Shown here piece after piece: positions 23,391-33,222 of a DNA stretch of 46,072 bases. Where the stretch lies: the NCBI GenBank assembly GCA_050261915.1, contig JBLNDT010000014.1, positions 1-46,072 of the forward strand, in the 5' to 3' direction. The notes below the pieces were generated by a model. The model searched no databases. It was not told the DNA's origin and saw nothing but the letters and a program-made list of their open reading frames with translations. The number at the start of each line of letters is the position of its first letter. Positions within the stretch are counted from its first letter, which is position 1. Source of the stretch: UBA699 sp050261915. Its GTDB lineage: Bacteria; Bacillota; Clostridia; Clostridiales; Clostridiaceae. The translations under genes and the position numbers were made by a program.

Positions 23391-26039
23391 TTATTTGAAT
23401 GCCTGTAATCTTGAAATAACCGCTTCCAGCATCTCCTTATACTTTTCACTCTTTTGTCTTTCCTCGACCACTACCTCTTTAGGTGCCTTAGAAACAAACT
23501 TTTCATTCGCAAGTTTGTTTTTTACCCTTTCTATTTCCCATTCAAGGTTTTCCTTTTCCTTGTTAAGTCTTTCAATTTCTTTTTCAGCATCTACAAGATC
23601 AAGCATAGGCATGAACATTTCCGCTCCTCTTGAAACTACTGAAACTATATTTTCTGGCAGGCTTTCTTTGTTGTCAATAAATGTAACTTCGCTTGCAGAA
23701 GCCAGCTTTATGAAGTACGCTTCTCCTTCTATAAACGCTTCCTTTGCATCTCCTTCAGTAACAAAAACCATAACCTTTGCTTTTCTTGAAGGAGGTACAT
23801 TCATTTCTGTTCTTACATTTCTCAAGGATTTTATAGCTTCTATTATATATTCCATTTCCTTTTCTGCTTTTTCGTCGAAAATTGATGGTTCAAATTCAGG
23901 CCATTTTGATATTGCTATTGAATCACAGCCTGTTTCTAGATGCATGAATATTTCCTCGGTAATAAAAGGCATGAATGGATGTAAAAGTTGAAGCCCCTTT
24001 GCCAAAGTGTCAAATAGTACATTTAATACAACACCTTTTGCCTCTTCATCATCACCATATAGGGCAGGCTTAACCAGCTCTATATACCAGTCGCATAGTT
24101 CTCCCCAAATAAAGTCATATACTTTTTGAGAAGCTATTCCAAGCTCGAATTTTTCTATATTTTCTGTTACTTCCTTAACTAAATTATTTACTCTGGACAT
24201 TATCCATTTGTCAGCTACTGTATAGTTTTTGCAGTTTTTGTATTTGTCCATAAGGTCTCTATCAAGATACATCAATACGAACCTTGATGCATTCCATATT
24301 TTGTTTGCAAAATTTCTTGCAGCTTCAACTCTTTCAGGATAATATCTAATGTCGTTTCCAGGTGCATTACCATTTATAAGCGTAAATCTTAAAGCGTCAG
24401 CACCGTATTGATCTATTACTTCAATTGGGTCAACTCCATTACCTAGAGATTTAGACATTTTTCTTCCCTCTGAATCCCTTACTATTCCATGTATAAGTAC
24501 ATTGTCGAAAGGAATGTCATCCATGCAGTAAAGTCCAGAGAATATCATTCTTGCTACCCAGAAGAATATTATGTCATATCCTGTAACAAGGGTACTGTTT
24601 GGATAAAAATACTTTAAGTCAGGTGTTTCTTCAGGCCAGCCTAAGGTTGAGAAAGGCCATAATGCTGAGCTGAACCATGTATCCAGTACGTCATTTTCCT
24701 GTTTTAGATTTGTGCTGCCGCATTTTGTGCATTTTTCTGCAGGTTCTACTGATGCTATTATTTCACCGCAATCTTCGCAGTACCATACAGGAATTCTGTG
24801 ACCCCACCAAAGCTGCCTTGAAATACACCAGTCTTGAATGTTTTCCATCCAGTTAAAGTAAGTCTTATCAAATCTCTCAGGTACAAACTTTATGGTTTTA
24901 TTTTTTACAACTTCAACTGCAGGCTTTGCTAAAGGCTCCATCTTAACAAACCATTGTTTTGATGTCATAGGTTCTATTACAACACCGCATCTGTCATGGC
25001 AGCCAACATTGTGGTTGTGGGCTTCAATTTTCAAAAGAAGTCCTTGTTCCTTAAGGTCATTAATCATCTGCTTTCTTGCTTCATATCTGTCTAGTCCGTC
25101 ATATTTTGATCCTTTAAGGTTTATTGTTCCATCTTCGTGCATTATATTTGGTTCAGGAAGGTTGTGTCTCTTACCTACCTGATAATCGTTAGGGTCATGT
25201 GCAGGAGTAATTTTTACTGCACCTGTTCCAAATTCCATATCTACGTAATCATCTGCAATAATAGGAATTTCCTTGTTTAAAAGAGGAAGAATTACTGTTT
25301 TTCCTATTAAATTTGTATATCTTTCATCCTTAGGGTTAACTGCTACTGCTGTATCACCAAGCATAGTTTCCGGTCTAGTGGTTGCAATAGTTAAGAAGTC
25401 ACTGCTTCCCTTAACAGGATATTTAATATGCCAAAAGTTTCCTTCCTGTTCACTGTATTCTATTTCAGCATCTGATATTGCAGTTTTACATTTAGGACAC
25501 CAGTTTATTATTCTGTTACCTTGATATATAAGTCCATCATCATATAGCTTTACAAAAATTTTCCTTACTGCTCTGTTAAGTTTTTCATCCATGGTAAATG
25601 CTTCTCTTGTGAAATCAACTGAACAACCAAGTTTTTTAACCTGCTGTCTTATATTTTCTCTGTATTCATCAGACCATTCCCAAACCTTTTCTAGGAATGC
25701 TTCTCTTCCCATTTCTCTTTTTATTAAACCTTTTTTCAAAAGTTCATTTTCAACCTTAACCTCTGTTGCAATACTGGCATGGTCTTCTCCTGGAAGCCAA
25801 AGAGTGCTATACCCCTGCATTCTTTTTGTTCTGATTATTATATCCTGTATTGTGTCATCAAGTGCATGACCTAAGTGAAGTCTCCCTGTAATGTTTGGAG
25901 GAGGCAGCACAATAGTATAAGGTTTTTTATCAGAATCCACTTCAGGGGTGAAGTATCCTCTATCCTGCCACATATTATAAATTCTTTCTTCAAATTCCTT
26001 TGGATCATAGTTTTTTTGAATGTTTTTTGAATCTTCCAT
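23391..26039 (-). CDS. valS: valyl-tRNA synthetase
   Basis: An 882-residue class Ia synthetase charging tRNA-Val. The HIGH motif appears as HLGH (residues 55-58, in PPPNITGRLHLGH) and the KMSKS motif is intact in GRKMSKSLGNGVDP. The editing (CP1) domain contains TTRPETMLGD. A zinc-ribbon-like CEDCGEI...CTKCGS segment is present. The C-terminal roughly 60 residues form the tRNA-binding coiled coil (EKEIERLNKEKENLEWEIERV). AAAAAGGAGG precedes the start. Expression is controlled by the T-box leader immediately upstream, and folC follows. Confidence 0.98.
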   Translation of the reverse strand: MEDSKNIQKNYDPKEFEERIYNMWQDRGYFTPEVDSDKKPYTIVLPPPNITGRLHLGHALDDTIQDIIIRTKRMQGYSTLWLPGEDHASIATEVKVENELLKKGLIKREMGREAFLEKVWEWSDEYRENIRQQVKKLGCSVDFTREAFTMDEKLNRAVRKIFVKLYDDGLIYQGNRIINWCPKCKTAISDAEIEYSEQEGNFWHIKYPVKGSSDFLTIATTRPETMLGDTAVAVNPKDERYTNLIGKTVILPLLNKEIPIIADDYVDMEFGTGAVKITPAHDPNDYQVGKRHNLPEPNIMHEDGTINLKGSKYDGLDRYEARKQMINDLKEQGLLLKIEAHNHNVGCHDRCGVVIEPMTSKQWFVKMEPLAKPAVEVVKNKTIKFVPERFDKTYFNWMENIQDWCISRQLWWGHRIPVWYCEDCGEIIASVEPAEKCTKCGSTNLKQENDVLDTWFSSALWPFSTLGWPEETPDLKYFYPNSTLVTGYDIIFFWVARMIFSGLYCMDDIPFDNVLIHGIVRDSEGRKMSKSLGNGVDPIEVIDQYGADALRFTLINGNAPGNDIRYYPERVEAARNFANKIWNASRFVLMYLDRDLMDKYKNCKNYTVADKWIMSRVNNLVKEVTENIEKFELGIASQKVYDFIWGELCDWYIELVKPALYGDDEEAKGVVLNVLFDTLAKGLQLLHPFMPFITEEIFMHLETGCDSIAISKWPEFEPSIFDEKAEKEMEYIIEAIKSLRNVRTEMNVPPSRKAKVMVFVTEGDAKEAFIEGEAYFIKLASASEVTFIDNKESLPENIVSVVSRGAEMFMPMLDLVDAEKEIERLNKEKENLEWEIERVKNKLANEKFVSKAPKEVVVEERQKSEKYKEMLEAVISRLQAFK

Positions 26040-26060
26040 TTTAATTCCTCCTTTTTAATA

Positions 26061-26296
26061 AAAAAAGTCCCCGCCCATAAAAGGACGAGGAACCGCGTTA
26101 CCACCTTTTTTCCTGCAATATTACAGGCTCTTAAAACTTTAACGGCAAAGACTACCGTCCCTGCCTACTTGTATTTCAGCAGAGAAGCTCCAAAGCTACC
26201 TTCAGAAGTTTCAGCATAAAAGATCTTTCAGCAAATGATCTTTCTCTCTTAATACCTAGCCTTCCTACTCCTCTTTATCAAAGCTTTATCATATTA
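26061..26296 (-). promoter_or_regulatory. T-box riboswitch controlling valS-folC
   Basis: A leader of about 235 nt on the minus strand. The T-box core AAGGTGGTAACGCGG is at 26107-26093. The terminator is a 9-bp stem (TCCTCGTCC with GGGCGGGGA, halves at 26091-26083 and 26076-26068) followed by CTTTTTT. The upstream part folds as Stem I, with an AGAGAGAAAGATCA..TGATCTTT-like element and a GAAGGTAGC segment, in which GTA (26199-26197) is a candidate valine specifier matching the UAC anticodon at the left edge of the window. Uncharged tRNA-Val would stabilise the antiterminator and turn valS on. The specifier choice is tentative; the T-box itself is secure. Confidence 0.9.
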
Positions 26297-26301
26297 ATAC
26301 C

Positions 26302-26329
26302 ATTATAGTATTTAAAACTTAACTGTCAA
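26302..26329 (-). promoter_or_regulatory. sigma-A promoter of valS-folC
   Basis: TTGACA (26329-26324) and TATAAT (26307-26302) on the minus strand are separated by 16 nt. This puts transcription start near 26295, directly before the T-box leader. Confidence 0.82.
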
Positions 26330-26340
26330 GTGTTTTAAGA

Positions 26341-26367
26341 AAAATAGAGGGCACTGCCCTCTATTTT
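26341..26367 (-). terminator. terminator of the 1,424-residue activase/dehydratase gene
   Basis: A perfect 12-bp stem AAAATAGAGGGC/GCCCTCTATTTT with a 3-nt loop. On the minus strand it is followed by a short T-run (TTTTTC counting the stem end). The gene's TAG stop codon lies within the stem. Confidence 0.85.
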
Positions 26368-29300
26368 TTATCTTCATAAACTAATCTCTCTTTATTTGTT
26401 GTTTCTTCCTTTTGACCCTCCATTGACTTAAATGCAACAGAAAGCATAAGTTTTATTCTGTTAAGCTGATTAACCTCACTTGCCCCCGGATCGTAATCTA
26501 TAGCAGCTATATTTGCCCCAGGGTATAGTCTCTTAAGCTCTTTAATCATGCCCTTCCCTGTAACATGGTTTGGAAGACATGCAAATGGCTGCATACATAC
26601 TATATTTTGAGCACCGCTTTCTATGAGTTCCACCATCTCTGCAGTTAAAAACCATCCTTCTCCAGTTTGATTTCCAAGGGAAACTATTTTTTCCGCTCCT
26701 TTTGCCAGCTTATATATGCTTTCAGGTGGATGGAATCTCCTGCTCCTTTTAAGTGCTCTTTTCATATGTGATCTAAACAACTCAAGGTAGGCAATAAATC
26801 CATTTTGTATAATCTTATCCTTTAAACTTCCTGAAAGATATTCATATTTAAAGTTAGCATCATATGCACAATATAGGAAGAAATCAAGTAAATCAGGCAT
26901 TACAGCTTCTGCCCCTTCATTTTCGATTATATCAACAATATTGTTATTTGCTGTTGGGTGAAATTTAACAAGTATTTCTCCAACAATTCCAACCCTTGGT
27001 TTTATTATGTCATTTAATTCAATGTTATCAAAGGACTCTACAATTTCATCAATATTTTTTTTGAAGGTTCTAAAGCTGCCATTTCTTACATTCTCCATGC
27101 ACTTCTCCTGCAACTTTTCATAAAGCACATTTGAAGAGCCTTTAATTTTTTCATAGGGTCTTACCCTGTATAAAACTCTCATGAATAAATCCCCATAAAC
27201 TATTGCCATCAATAATTTATTTATAGTTGACAGGGACAGTTTAAACCCTGGATTTTTTTCAAAACCCGAAAGATTTGCAGATATAACAGGAATATTTTCA
27301 AAACCTGCCTCCTTTAAAGCTTTTCGCAAAAACCCAATATAATTTGTAGCCCTGCAGCCTCCCCCTGTTTGGGATATTATTACAGAGGTGTTATCCAAAT
27401 CATATTTACCAGACTTAAGCGCTTCCACCAACTGACCAACCACTATTATTGAAGGGTAGCATGCGTCATTATTAACATACTTAAGGCCTTCCTCCACAGC
27501 ATTCTTGTCTACAGAAGGCAATATTTCAAAGTTGTAGCCCGAGGATTTAAATGCTTCCTGAAGAAAACCAAAATGGATTGGAGACATTTGCGGGCATAAA
27601 ATTGTATGGTTTTTCTTCATTTCCTTTGTAAATACTATTCTCTTCTTTTCGCTTGAAACCTTATGAGGAACAAAATTGGAATTATCCCTTTCAGAAATTG
27701 CAGCGTTCAGCGATCTTATTCTTATTTTAACTGCACCTAAATTGCTTCCTTCATCTATTTTCAAAACAGTGTATATCTTTTCATGATTCCTTAAAATATC
27801 CTGAACCTGATCAGTTGTTACAGCATCAAGACCACAGCCAAAGGAATTAAGCTGAATAAGCTCAAGATCCCTTTCTTTAGCAACAAAACTTGCTGCTGCA
27901 TAAAGTCTTGAATGGAACATCCACTGATCCACAACTCTTAAGGGTCTTTCCACAACCCCAAGGTGGGCTACAGAATCCTCTGTAAGGACGGCCATTCCAT
28001 AGGATGTTATTATATCAGGTATACCATGGTTAATTTCAGGATCCAGATGATATGGTCTTCCGGCAAGCACTATGCCTTTTTTTCCTGTATTTTTAAGATA
28101 CTCAAGGACTTCTTCACCCTTTTTCTTTATATCATCCTTTACAATTCTATCTTCTGCATAGGCCATTTTAACAGCCTCTGATATTTCAGCAGCTGGTATC
28201 CCAAATTCAGAAAGTTCTTCGGTAAGTCTCTTTATAAGCCTTTGCCTGTTGTCTATAGGCAGAAAACAGTTCATAAACCTTATATTGTTATATCTTAATA
28301 CATCCATGTTGTTTTTTATAACCTCAGGATAAGATGTAACAATAGGACAATTATAACTGTTGTTTGCATCTAGAATTTCTTTCTGCTCATAAGGAATGCA
28401 CGGATAGAATATAAATTTAATTCCTTTGTTTACCAGACTCATAATATGGCCATGAGTCAGTTTTGCTGGATAACAAACAGATTCTGAAGGTATTGTTTCT
28501 ATACCAAGTTCATAAATTGTCTTTGAAGAACGTGGTGACAACTCTACCCTAAAGCCAAGTTTAGTAAATAATGTGAACCAGAATGGATAGTTTTCATATA
28601 AATTCAATACCCTAGGTATCCCAACTATTCCTCTAGGGGCCTTTTCTTTTTTTAATGGTGTATAATTAAAAATCCTTTTATACTTATATTCAAAAAGGTT
28701 TGGTATATTTTCCTTGTTTTTTTCCTCCCCTGCTCCTCTTTCACATCTATTTCCAGAAATAAATTCTCTTCCATCTGAAAATTGATTTACTGTAAGAAGA
28801 CAGTTGTTTGCACATTTATCGCAGCGGCTCATAGACACCTCTGTTTTAAAACTGCTGAGCTCTGATTCCTTCAACAATGTTGACACATATCCATCTTGGT
28901 ATCTTTCTTTTGCAATAAGTGCAGCACCAAAAGCCCCCATAATACCAGCAATATCTGGTCTTACAGCTTCCCTTCCGGCTACTAGCTCAAAAGCTCTAAG
29001 CACTGAATCGTTATAGAAGGTTCCCCCTTGAACTATAATTTTATTTCCGAGTTCCTTAGGGTCTCTGATTTTTATTACCTTAAACAAGGCATTTTTTATT
29101 ACGGAATATGCAAGCCCTGAGGAAATATCCCCTACATCTGCACCTTCTTTTTGTGCCTGTTTAACCCTTGAATTCATAAAAACAGTACACCTTGAACCAA
29201 GGTCCACAGGTTTTTTTGCTGACAGGGCTGCCTTTGCAAAGTCCTTTACACTCATATTAAGAGAATGAGCAAAGGTTTCAATAAAGGAGCCGCAACCTGA

Positions 29301-30635
29301 GGAGCATGCCTCGTTAAGCATTATGCTGTCAATTACTCCATCCTTTATTATAAGACACTTCATGTCCTGGCCACCTATATCCAGGATAAAGTCAACTCCA
29401 CTTTGGAAGAAGTCTGCAGCCTTGTAGTGTGCTACAGTTTCAACTTCACCTATATCAACGTTTAAAGCTGATTTAATTAAAGCTTCTCCATAACCTGTAA
29501 CTGCTGAGTTTACAATTTTCACTCCTGGATGGAGCTTGGAATAAATGTCTTTCATTATTCTTAAAGCTGAAGTAAGCGGGCTTCCTTCATTGCTTCCATA
29601 ATAGGAATAAAGCAGGTTTCCGACCTCATCAATAAGGGCTGCTTTTGTTGTGGTGGAGCCTGCATCAATTCCAAGGAAACAATTTCCGTTGTAATCCTCA
29701 ATAGGTTTTCTCATAACAGATACATTGTGTCTTTCCTTAAATGCTTCATATTCAGCCCTATCCTTAAATAAAGGCTTTAATATATGAACATGCTCCTCTG
29801 ATTGTGTACTTAATCTTGGAAGTTTTTCTACCAATGATTTAAATGAAATTTCCTTTTCCTTTTTTGAAGCAATAGCAGCTCCCATTGCTACAAAAAGGTT
29901 TGAGTTTTTAGGAAATATAACCTGTTTATCTTTTAATTTAAGTGTCTCAACAAATCTTTTTCTTAATTCTGAAAGAAAATAAAGAGGTCCTCCTAAAAAT
30001 GCTACATTTCCCTTTATTGATTTTCCGCAAGCCAGACCTGTTATAGTCTGGTTAACCACTGACTGGAATATTGAAGCTGCAATATCTTCCTTTGCAGCAC
30101 CTTCATTTAAAAGAGGCTGTATATCTGTTTTTGCAAAAACACCACACCTTGCTGCTATAGGGTAGATTACTCTGTGATTTTTTGCAAGTTCGTTTAACCC
30201 CAGTGCATCTGTTTGAAGCAGTGATGCCATTTGATCTATAAAGGCCCCGGTACCTCCTGCACATGTTCCGTTCATCCGCTGGTCTATTCCACCTTGAAAG
30301 AAGGTAATTTTTGCATCCTCTCCTCCAAGTTCAATAGCAACATCAGTATTTGGTATATATCTTTCTATTGTATTAGTACAAGCTATAACCTCTTGAATAA
30401 AAGACACATCAAGCCAGCTTGACACTGACAATCCGCCGGAACCTGTCACTAATACTGTTATATATTCATCTTTAAAATGCTCATAGGCTTCATTAATAAC
30501 ATCCACTATGGTACTTTTTATATCAGAAAAATGTCTCTGATAGCTGCTGTACACTACACAATCATTGTGATCTGATATCACAACTTTAACAGTAGTGGAG
30601 CCTATATCCAAGCCCATGTGAAATAAATTTCTCAT
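26361..30635 (-). CDS. 2-hydroxyacyl-CoA dehydratase activase/dehydratase-like fusion protein
   Basis: A 1,424-residue protein. Two BadF/HgdC-type ASKHA ATPase domains stand in tandem: GLDIGSTT at 8-15 and GIDAGSTT at 322-329. Each carries the adenosine and cluster elements: Cys125 and Cys164 in the first, Cys444, Cys448 and Cys483 in the second, with DIGGQD at 419-424. A short cysteine cluster follows at about 620-645 (CDKCANNC … C). Then come a DUF2229 region and a C-terminal HgdB-like domain. In known systems the activase uses ATP to send one electron to a dehydratase; here both functions seem joined. No acyl-CoA genes neighbour it. Such fusions are widespread in anaerobes and their substrate is unknown. 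The start has AAGGTG upstream. Confidence 0.88.
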   Translation of the reverse strand: MRNLFHMGLDIGSTTVKVVISDHNDCVVYSSYQRHFSDIKSTIVDVINEAYEHFKDEYITVLVTGSGGLSVSSWLDVSFIQEVIACTNTIERYIPNTDVAIELGGEDAKITFFQGGIDQRMNGTCAGGTGAFIDQMASLLQTDALGLNELAKNHRVIYPIAARCGVFAKTDIQPLLNEGAAKEDIAASIFQSVVNQTITGLACGKSIKGNVAFLGGPLYFLSELRKRFVETLKLKDKQVIFPKNSNLFVAMGAAIASKKEKEISFKSLVEKLPRLSTQSEEHVHILKPLFKDRAEYEAFKERHNVSVMRKPIEDYNGNCFLGIDAGSTTTKAALIDEVGNLLYSYYGSNEGSPLTSALRIMKDIYSKLHPGVKIVNSAVTGYGEALIKSALNVDIGEVETVAHYKAADFFQSGVDFILDIGGQDMKCLIIKDGVIDSIMLNEACSSGCGSFIETFAHSLNMSVKDFAKAALSAKKPVDLGSRCTVFMNSRVKQAQKEGADVGDISSGLAYSVIKNALFKVIKIRDPKELGNKIIVQGGTFYNDSVLRAFELVAGREAVRPDIAGIMGAFGAALIAKERYQDGYVSTLLKESELSSFKTEVSMSRCDKCANNCLLTVNQFSDGREFISGNRCERGAGEEKNKENIPNLFEYKYKRIFNYTPLKKEKAPRGIVGIPRVLNLYENYPFWFTLFTKLGFRVELSPRSSKTIYELGIETIPSESVCYPAKLTHGHIMSLVNKGIKFIFYPCIPYEQKEILDANNSYNCPIVTSYPEVIKNNMDVLRYNNIRFMNCFLPIDNRQRLIKRLTEELSEFGIPAAEISEAVKMAYAEDRIVKDDIKKKGEEVLEYLKNTGKKGIVLAGRPYHLDPEINHGIPDIITSYGMAVLTEDSVAHLGVVERPLRVVDQWMFHSRLYAAASFVAKERDLELIQLNSFGCGLDAVTTDQVQDILRNHEKIYTVLKIDEGSNLGAVKIRIRSLNAAISERDNSNFVPHKVSSEKKRIVFTKEMKKNHTILCPQMSPIHFGFLQEAFKSSGYNFEILPSVDKNAVEEGLKYVNNDACYPSIIVVGQLVEALKSGKYDLDNTSVIISQTGGGCRATNYIGFLRKALKEAGFENIPVISANLSGFEKNPGFKLSLSTINKLLMAIVYGDLFMRVLYRVRPYEKIKGSSNVLYEKLQEKCMENVRNGSFRTFKKNIDEIVESFDNIELNDIIKPRVGIVGEILVKFHPTANNNIVDIIENEGAEAVMPDLLDFFLYCAYDANFKYEYLSGSLKDKIIQNGFIAYLELFRSHMKRALKRSRRFHPPESIYKLAKGAEKIVSLGNQTGEGWFLTAEMVELIESGAQNIVCMQPFACLPNHVTGKGMIKELKRLYPGANIAAIDYDPGASEVNQLNRIKLMLSVAFKSMEGQKEETTNKERLVYEDKK

Positions 30636-30886
30636 ATAATCACCTTACTATCCTTTTTCAAAACTTTCGTAAAAAAACAACCATAATGATGAAATATATG
30701 GCCGCTTACTACATTATATACTATTGCAATAGCAATGATACATTATTCCATAATTAATCTTACTATAATTTAATTAAATTGTCCATTTATAAGCTGTTAA
30801 ATAGAATTGTAATATTTTATTAATATTATGAATACAAATTACAAACATGGTTATACTCATAAATATATTTTAACTTAGGAGGATAA

Positions 30887-31240
30887 ATGAGTTACTTTCA
30901 GGAAGCTAATAAATTATACAATTCCAAAAATTATATAAATGCATTGGAACTATACAAAAAAGCAATAAAACAAAAAGACAATGAAGCCTCCTCCTTTTAT
31001 AATTCAGGAGTATGCTTCATAAAACTTAAAGATTACAATAATGCTATTGAATGCCTTGAAAAGGCTATCAATATAAAAAAAGAAAGCAAATATTATTTTA
31101 ATCTTGGCTACTGTTATGCAGCCAACGGGAACTTCAAAAAGGCACTTATATGTTTCAATTCCTCATGGACTCTAAATCCAAAAGATGATGACTGCAGCAA
31201 GGCAATAGAAATTATCCTTAATACCTATAAAGCTAAATGA
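30887..31240 (+). CDS. small TPR-repeat protein
   Basis: A 117-residue protein consisting of about three tetratricopeptide repeats. Residues 2-35, 36-69 and 70-103 each show the W/Y-x2-G/A-x-A/C-Y pattern, as in YNSKNYINALELYKKAI, YNSGVCFIKLKDYNNAIECLEKA and FNLGYCYAANGNFKKAL. It is cytoplasmic with no signal peptide and probably a protein-interaction scaffold. AGGAGG precedes the start. It stands alone after a 251-nt AT-rich gap (30636-30886) in which I see only short A/T runs and no hairpin or riboswitch. Its stop abuts that of the convergent deacetylase. Confidence 0.85.
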   Translation: MSYFQEANKLYNSKNYINALELYKKAIKQKDNEASSFYNSGVCFIKLKDYNNAIECLEKAINIKKESKYYFNLGYCYAANGNFKKALICFNSSWTLNPKDDDCSKAIEIILNTYKAK

Positions 31241-32038
31241 TTAAAGTGTTTTAAAGGTATATCCCTCTGCTTTAAGGTAATCAATAATCTGTTGTAGGGC
31301 TCTTGCTGTACATTGCTTCCCTGTTGCATCATGCATAAGAACAACAATATGTTCTCCTTTTGCAGTTTCCTTAAGCCTTTGAATTAGTTTTTCTGATGAT
31401 GGGTTTGAGCTTTCAGCATCGCCATTTAATGCATTCCAGTCAATGTAGGCATAGCCTGCTTTGCTAATTGCATCTCTGTATGGGCCAAGCTTATTTCCAA
31501 AGGATCCTCCTGGGAACCTTATTATTTTGCTTTTATATGTGCTTCCAAGTATATTCTTTAATACCTCATCACATTTGTTTACATCATCTATAAAACTTTG
31601 AGGACTTGTATATATGTTTTTATATACGTGGGAATAAGTATGGTTATATATTTTATTTCCTTCTGCAGCTTCTTCTTTTACCAGATCTGCTCTTTTTTCA
31701 GCAAGATTACCTATTACAAAGAATGAAGCATTGATTTTATTTTTATTTAAAACCGCTAGAATCTCAGGAGTTACATCTGGGGATGGACCGTCATCAAAGG
31801 TCAAGTAAGCGGTTTTATTGCCATCGCTTTTATAAATATTCAGCACTTCCATTTGTTCACTTAGGTGCTGCTTAACCTCTTGATCCGCCTGTGTTTCCCT
31901 TGTATCCATTGTTTTGTCCCCGTTTGTTTGTACTGCATTAACTATTGGCTGTTTTTTTAAAGATATATAGTATGCTCCGGATATGCCTATTATTATAACA
32001 ATAAGTATACCTATAACCGCAGCTGCTTTTTTATTCAT
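31241..32038 (-). CDS. membrane-anchored polysaccharide deacetylase (NodB domain)
   Basis: A 265-residue protein. The start at 32038 is chosen for its GGAGGGG site; the longer frame runs into the transglutaminase gene. An N-terminal membrane helix (residues 5-25) and a linker rich in Gln, Asp and Lys lead to a catalytic domain. That domain shows TFDDGPSPDVTPE (metal aspartate), NHTYSHVY (two metal histidines), RFPGGSFGN and the late VVLMHDATG. It should remove acetyl groups from peptidoglycan or another surface glycan outside the membrane. It lies 16 nt after the transglutaminase gene and is the last gene of the M16-recX-transglutaminase run. Confidence 0.9.
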   Translation of the reverse strand: MNKKAAAVIGILIVIIIGISGAYYISLKKQPIVNAVQTNGDKTMDTRETQADQEVKQHLSEQMEVLNIYKSDGNKTAYLTFDDGPSPDVTPEILAVLNKNKINASFFVIGNLAEKRADLVKEEAAEGNKIYNHTYSHVYKNIYTSPQSFIDDVNKCDEVLKNILGSTYKSKIIRFPGGSFGNKLGPYRDAISKAGYAYIDWNALNGDAESSNPSSEKLIQRLKETAKGEHIVVLMHDATGKQCTARALQQIIDYLKAEGYTFKTL

Positions 32039-32054
32039 ATTCCCCTCCTGATTT

Positions 32055-33221
32055 TTACCACTGTCCTGCAACTTGAGTGCTCCTGTGATCAATTTCAAAT
32101 CTTTTACTATCAAAATAATTTCCCGCCTTATAAAAGGTGGTATCCACATTAATCCATCGGTTTTCCTCAGGAATATAGACCTGATTCCAGGCATGGCTTA
32201 CCCAGCTCACACCGTTAAAGCCTTCTCCTGTTATTAGTCTCACCTTTATTCCGTTTGCTCTGCACATGGCCACATAAAGGCAGGAGTAGTCGAAGCATAT
32301 TCCTTTATCAGAATTGAAAGCAGGTATTGCCCCAGAACTGTCACTAAAGTCATTATTCAATACCTTGTCAGCTTTACTATAATCGTAGGAAATATTGTTT
32401 CCTATCCAATTATATATAATTTTTGATTTTCCATAAGTTGTTTTTTCTTTGTCTGTTAGCTGCTTAGCAAATTTATCAATGGTTTCATTTGATTTTACTC
32501 CCTGATTAAGGGTAACCCCGTTATAGTAAATCAGAGTATTTCCAGAAGTTGAATTATCTGATTTTATCCCAGAATCTTTTATTACAATTTTAAAAGAGTC
32601 GTTTATTATATTTGGGAGCTGCTTTGCAAAGGTTGAATTAGTAACAGGTATTATTACACCCTTGCATATATACTCATAGGGCTTTGAAACCTTTAAGTAG
32701 TTGTTCAATTTTTCGTTTGGCATTGCAATGGATATAAGATTAAGTACAAATGCAGTGAATACTATGTAGCATATGGCTTTTGGAATTTGAAATGCTGCTC
32801 CTGCAAATCTTTTTAACATGCTGTTTCTAGAATGCAGAAATTTTTCAATTTTATCTAAAACAGGATAAAATATTATTCCAGTTATAATGTCTAAAATATA
32901 TACCATAGCCTTATATATTAAAAAAATTATTATAGGCATAATAATTACATATATTATTAACCTATTTCCATCAATTGAATTTAATATACTTTTAGGAAAT
33001 AAATTATATATATTCTCGTATATACCCTTTTGATGGATAATAAATATTTTTTTACCTAGATAAAACCCTAGAAGCATGGCTGTTACAAAGGAAATGTTTC
33101 TGTTTGTTTCCGCTAAATCACCTTTTAACCCGTTTGAAGAAAATTTATATAGAAAGCCCTTAATTAACGGATATATAAATAACAGCAAAAGTAAAAGTGT
33201 GACGGGACTTATCCCCTTCAT
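32055..33221 (-). CDS. membrane protein with a transglutaminase-like domain
   Basis: A 388-residue protein. The first 170 residues hold about four to five membrane helices. After an extracellular linker comes a transglutaminase-like cysteine protease core with an intact triad: Cys in GICFDYSCLYVAMCRANG, His in SWVSHAWNQVYI and Asp in RWINVDTTFY. The start at 33221 is preferred because GGTGAG lies 5 nt upstream; it overlaps the recX stop by a few bases. Possible work is cell-wall or protein processing at the outer face, in line with the deacetylase that follows. The substrate is unknown. Confidence 0.85.
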   Translation of the reverse strand: MKGISPVTLLLLLLFIYPLIKGFLYKFSSNGLKGDLAETNRNISFVTAMLLGFYLGKKIFIIHQKGIYENIYNLFPKSILNSIDGNRLIIYVIIMPIIIFLIYKAMVYILDIITGIIFYPVLDKIEKFLHSRNSMLKRFAGAAFQIPKAICYIVFTAFVLNLISIAMPNEKLNNYLKVSKPYEYICKGVIIPVTNSTFAKQLPNIINDSFKIVIKDSGIKSDNSTSGNTLIYYNGVTLNQGVKSNETIDKFAKQLTDKEKTTYGKSKIIYNWIGNNISYDYSKADKVLNNDFSDSSGAIPAFNSDKGICFDYSCLYVAMCRANGIKVRLITGEGFNGVSWVSHAWNQVYIPEENRWINVDTTFYKAGNYFDSKRFEIDHRSTQVAGQW

Positions 33222-33222
33222 A

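Noticed and set aside
23395..23991. A 198-codon open frame on the plus strand within valS
   Set aside because: It is antisense to the strongly conserved valS C-terminus, has serine/leucine-rich low-complexity content and no ribosome binding site; a shadow frame.
30636..30886. Possible RNA element in the 251-nt gap before the TPR gene
   Set aside because: I see only A/T runs and a short ATTGCAATAGCAAT dyad, with no recognisable riboswitch or terminator.
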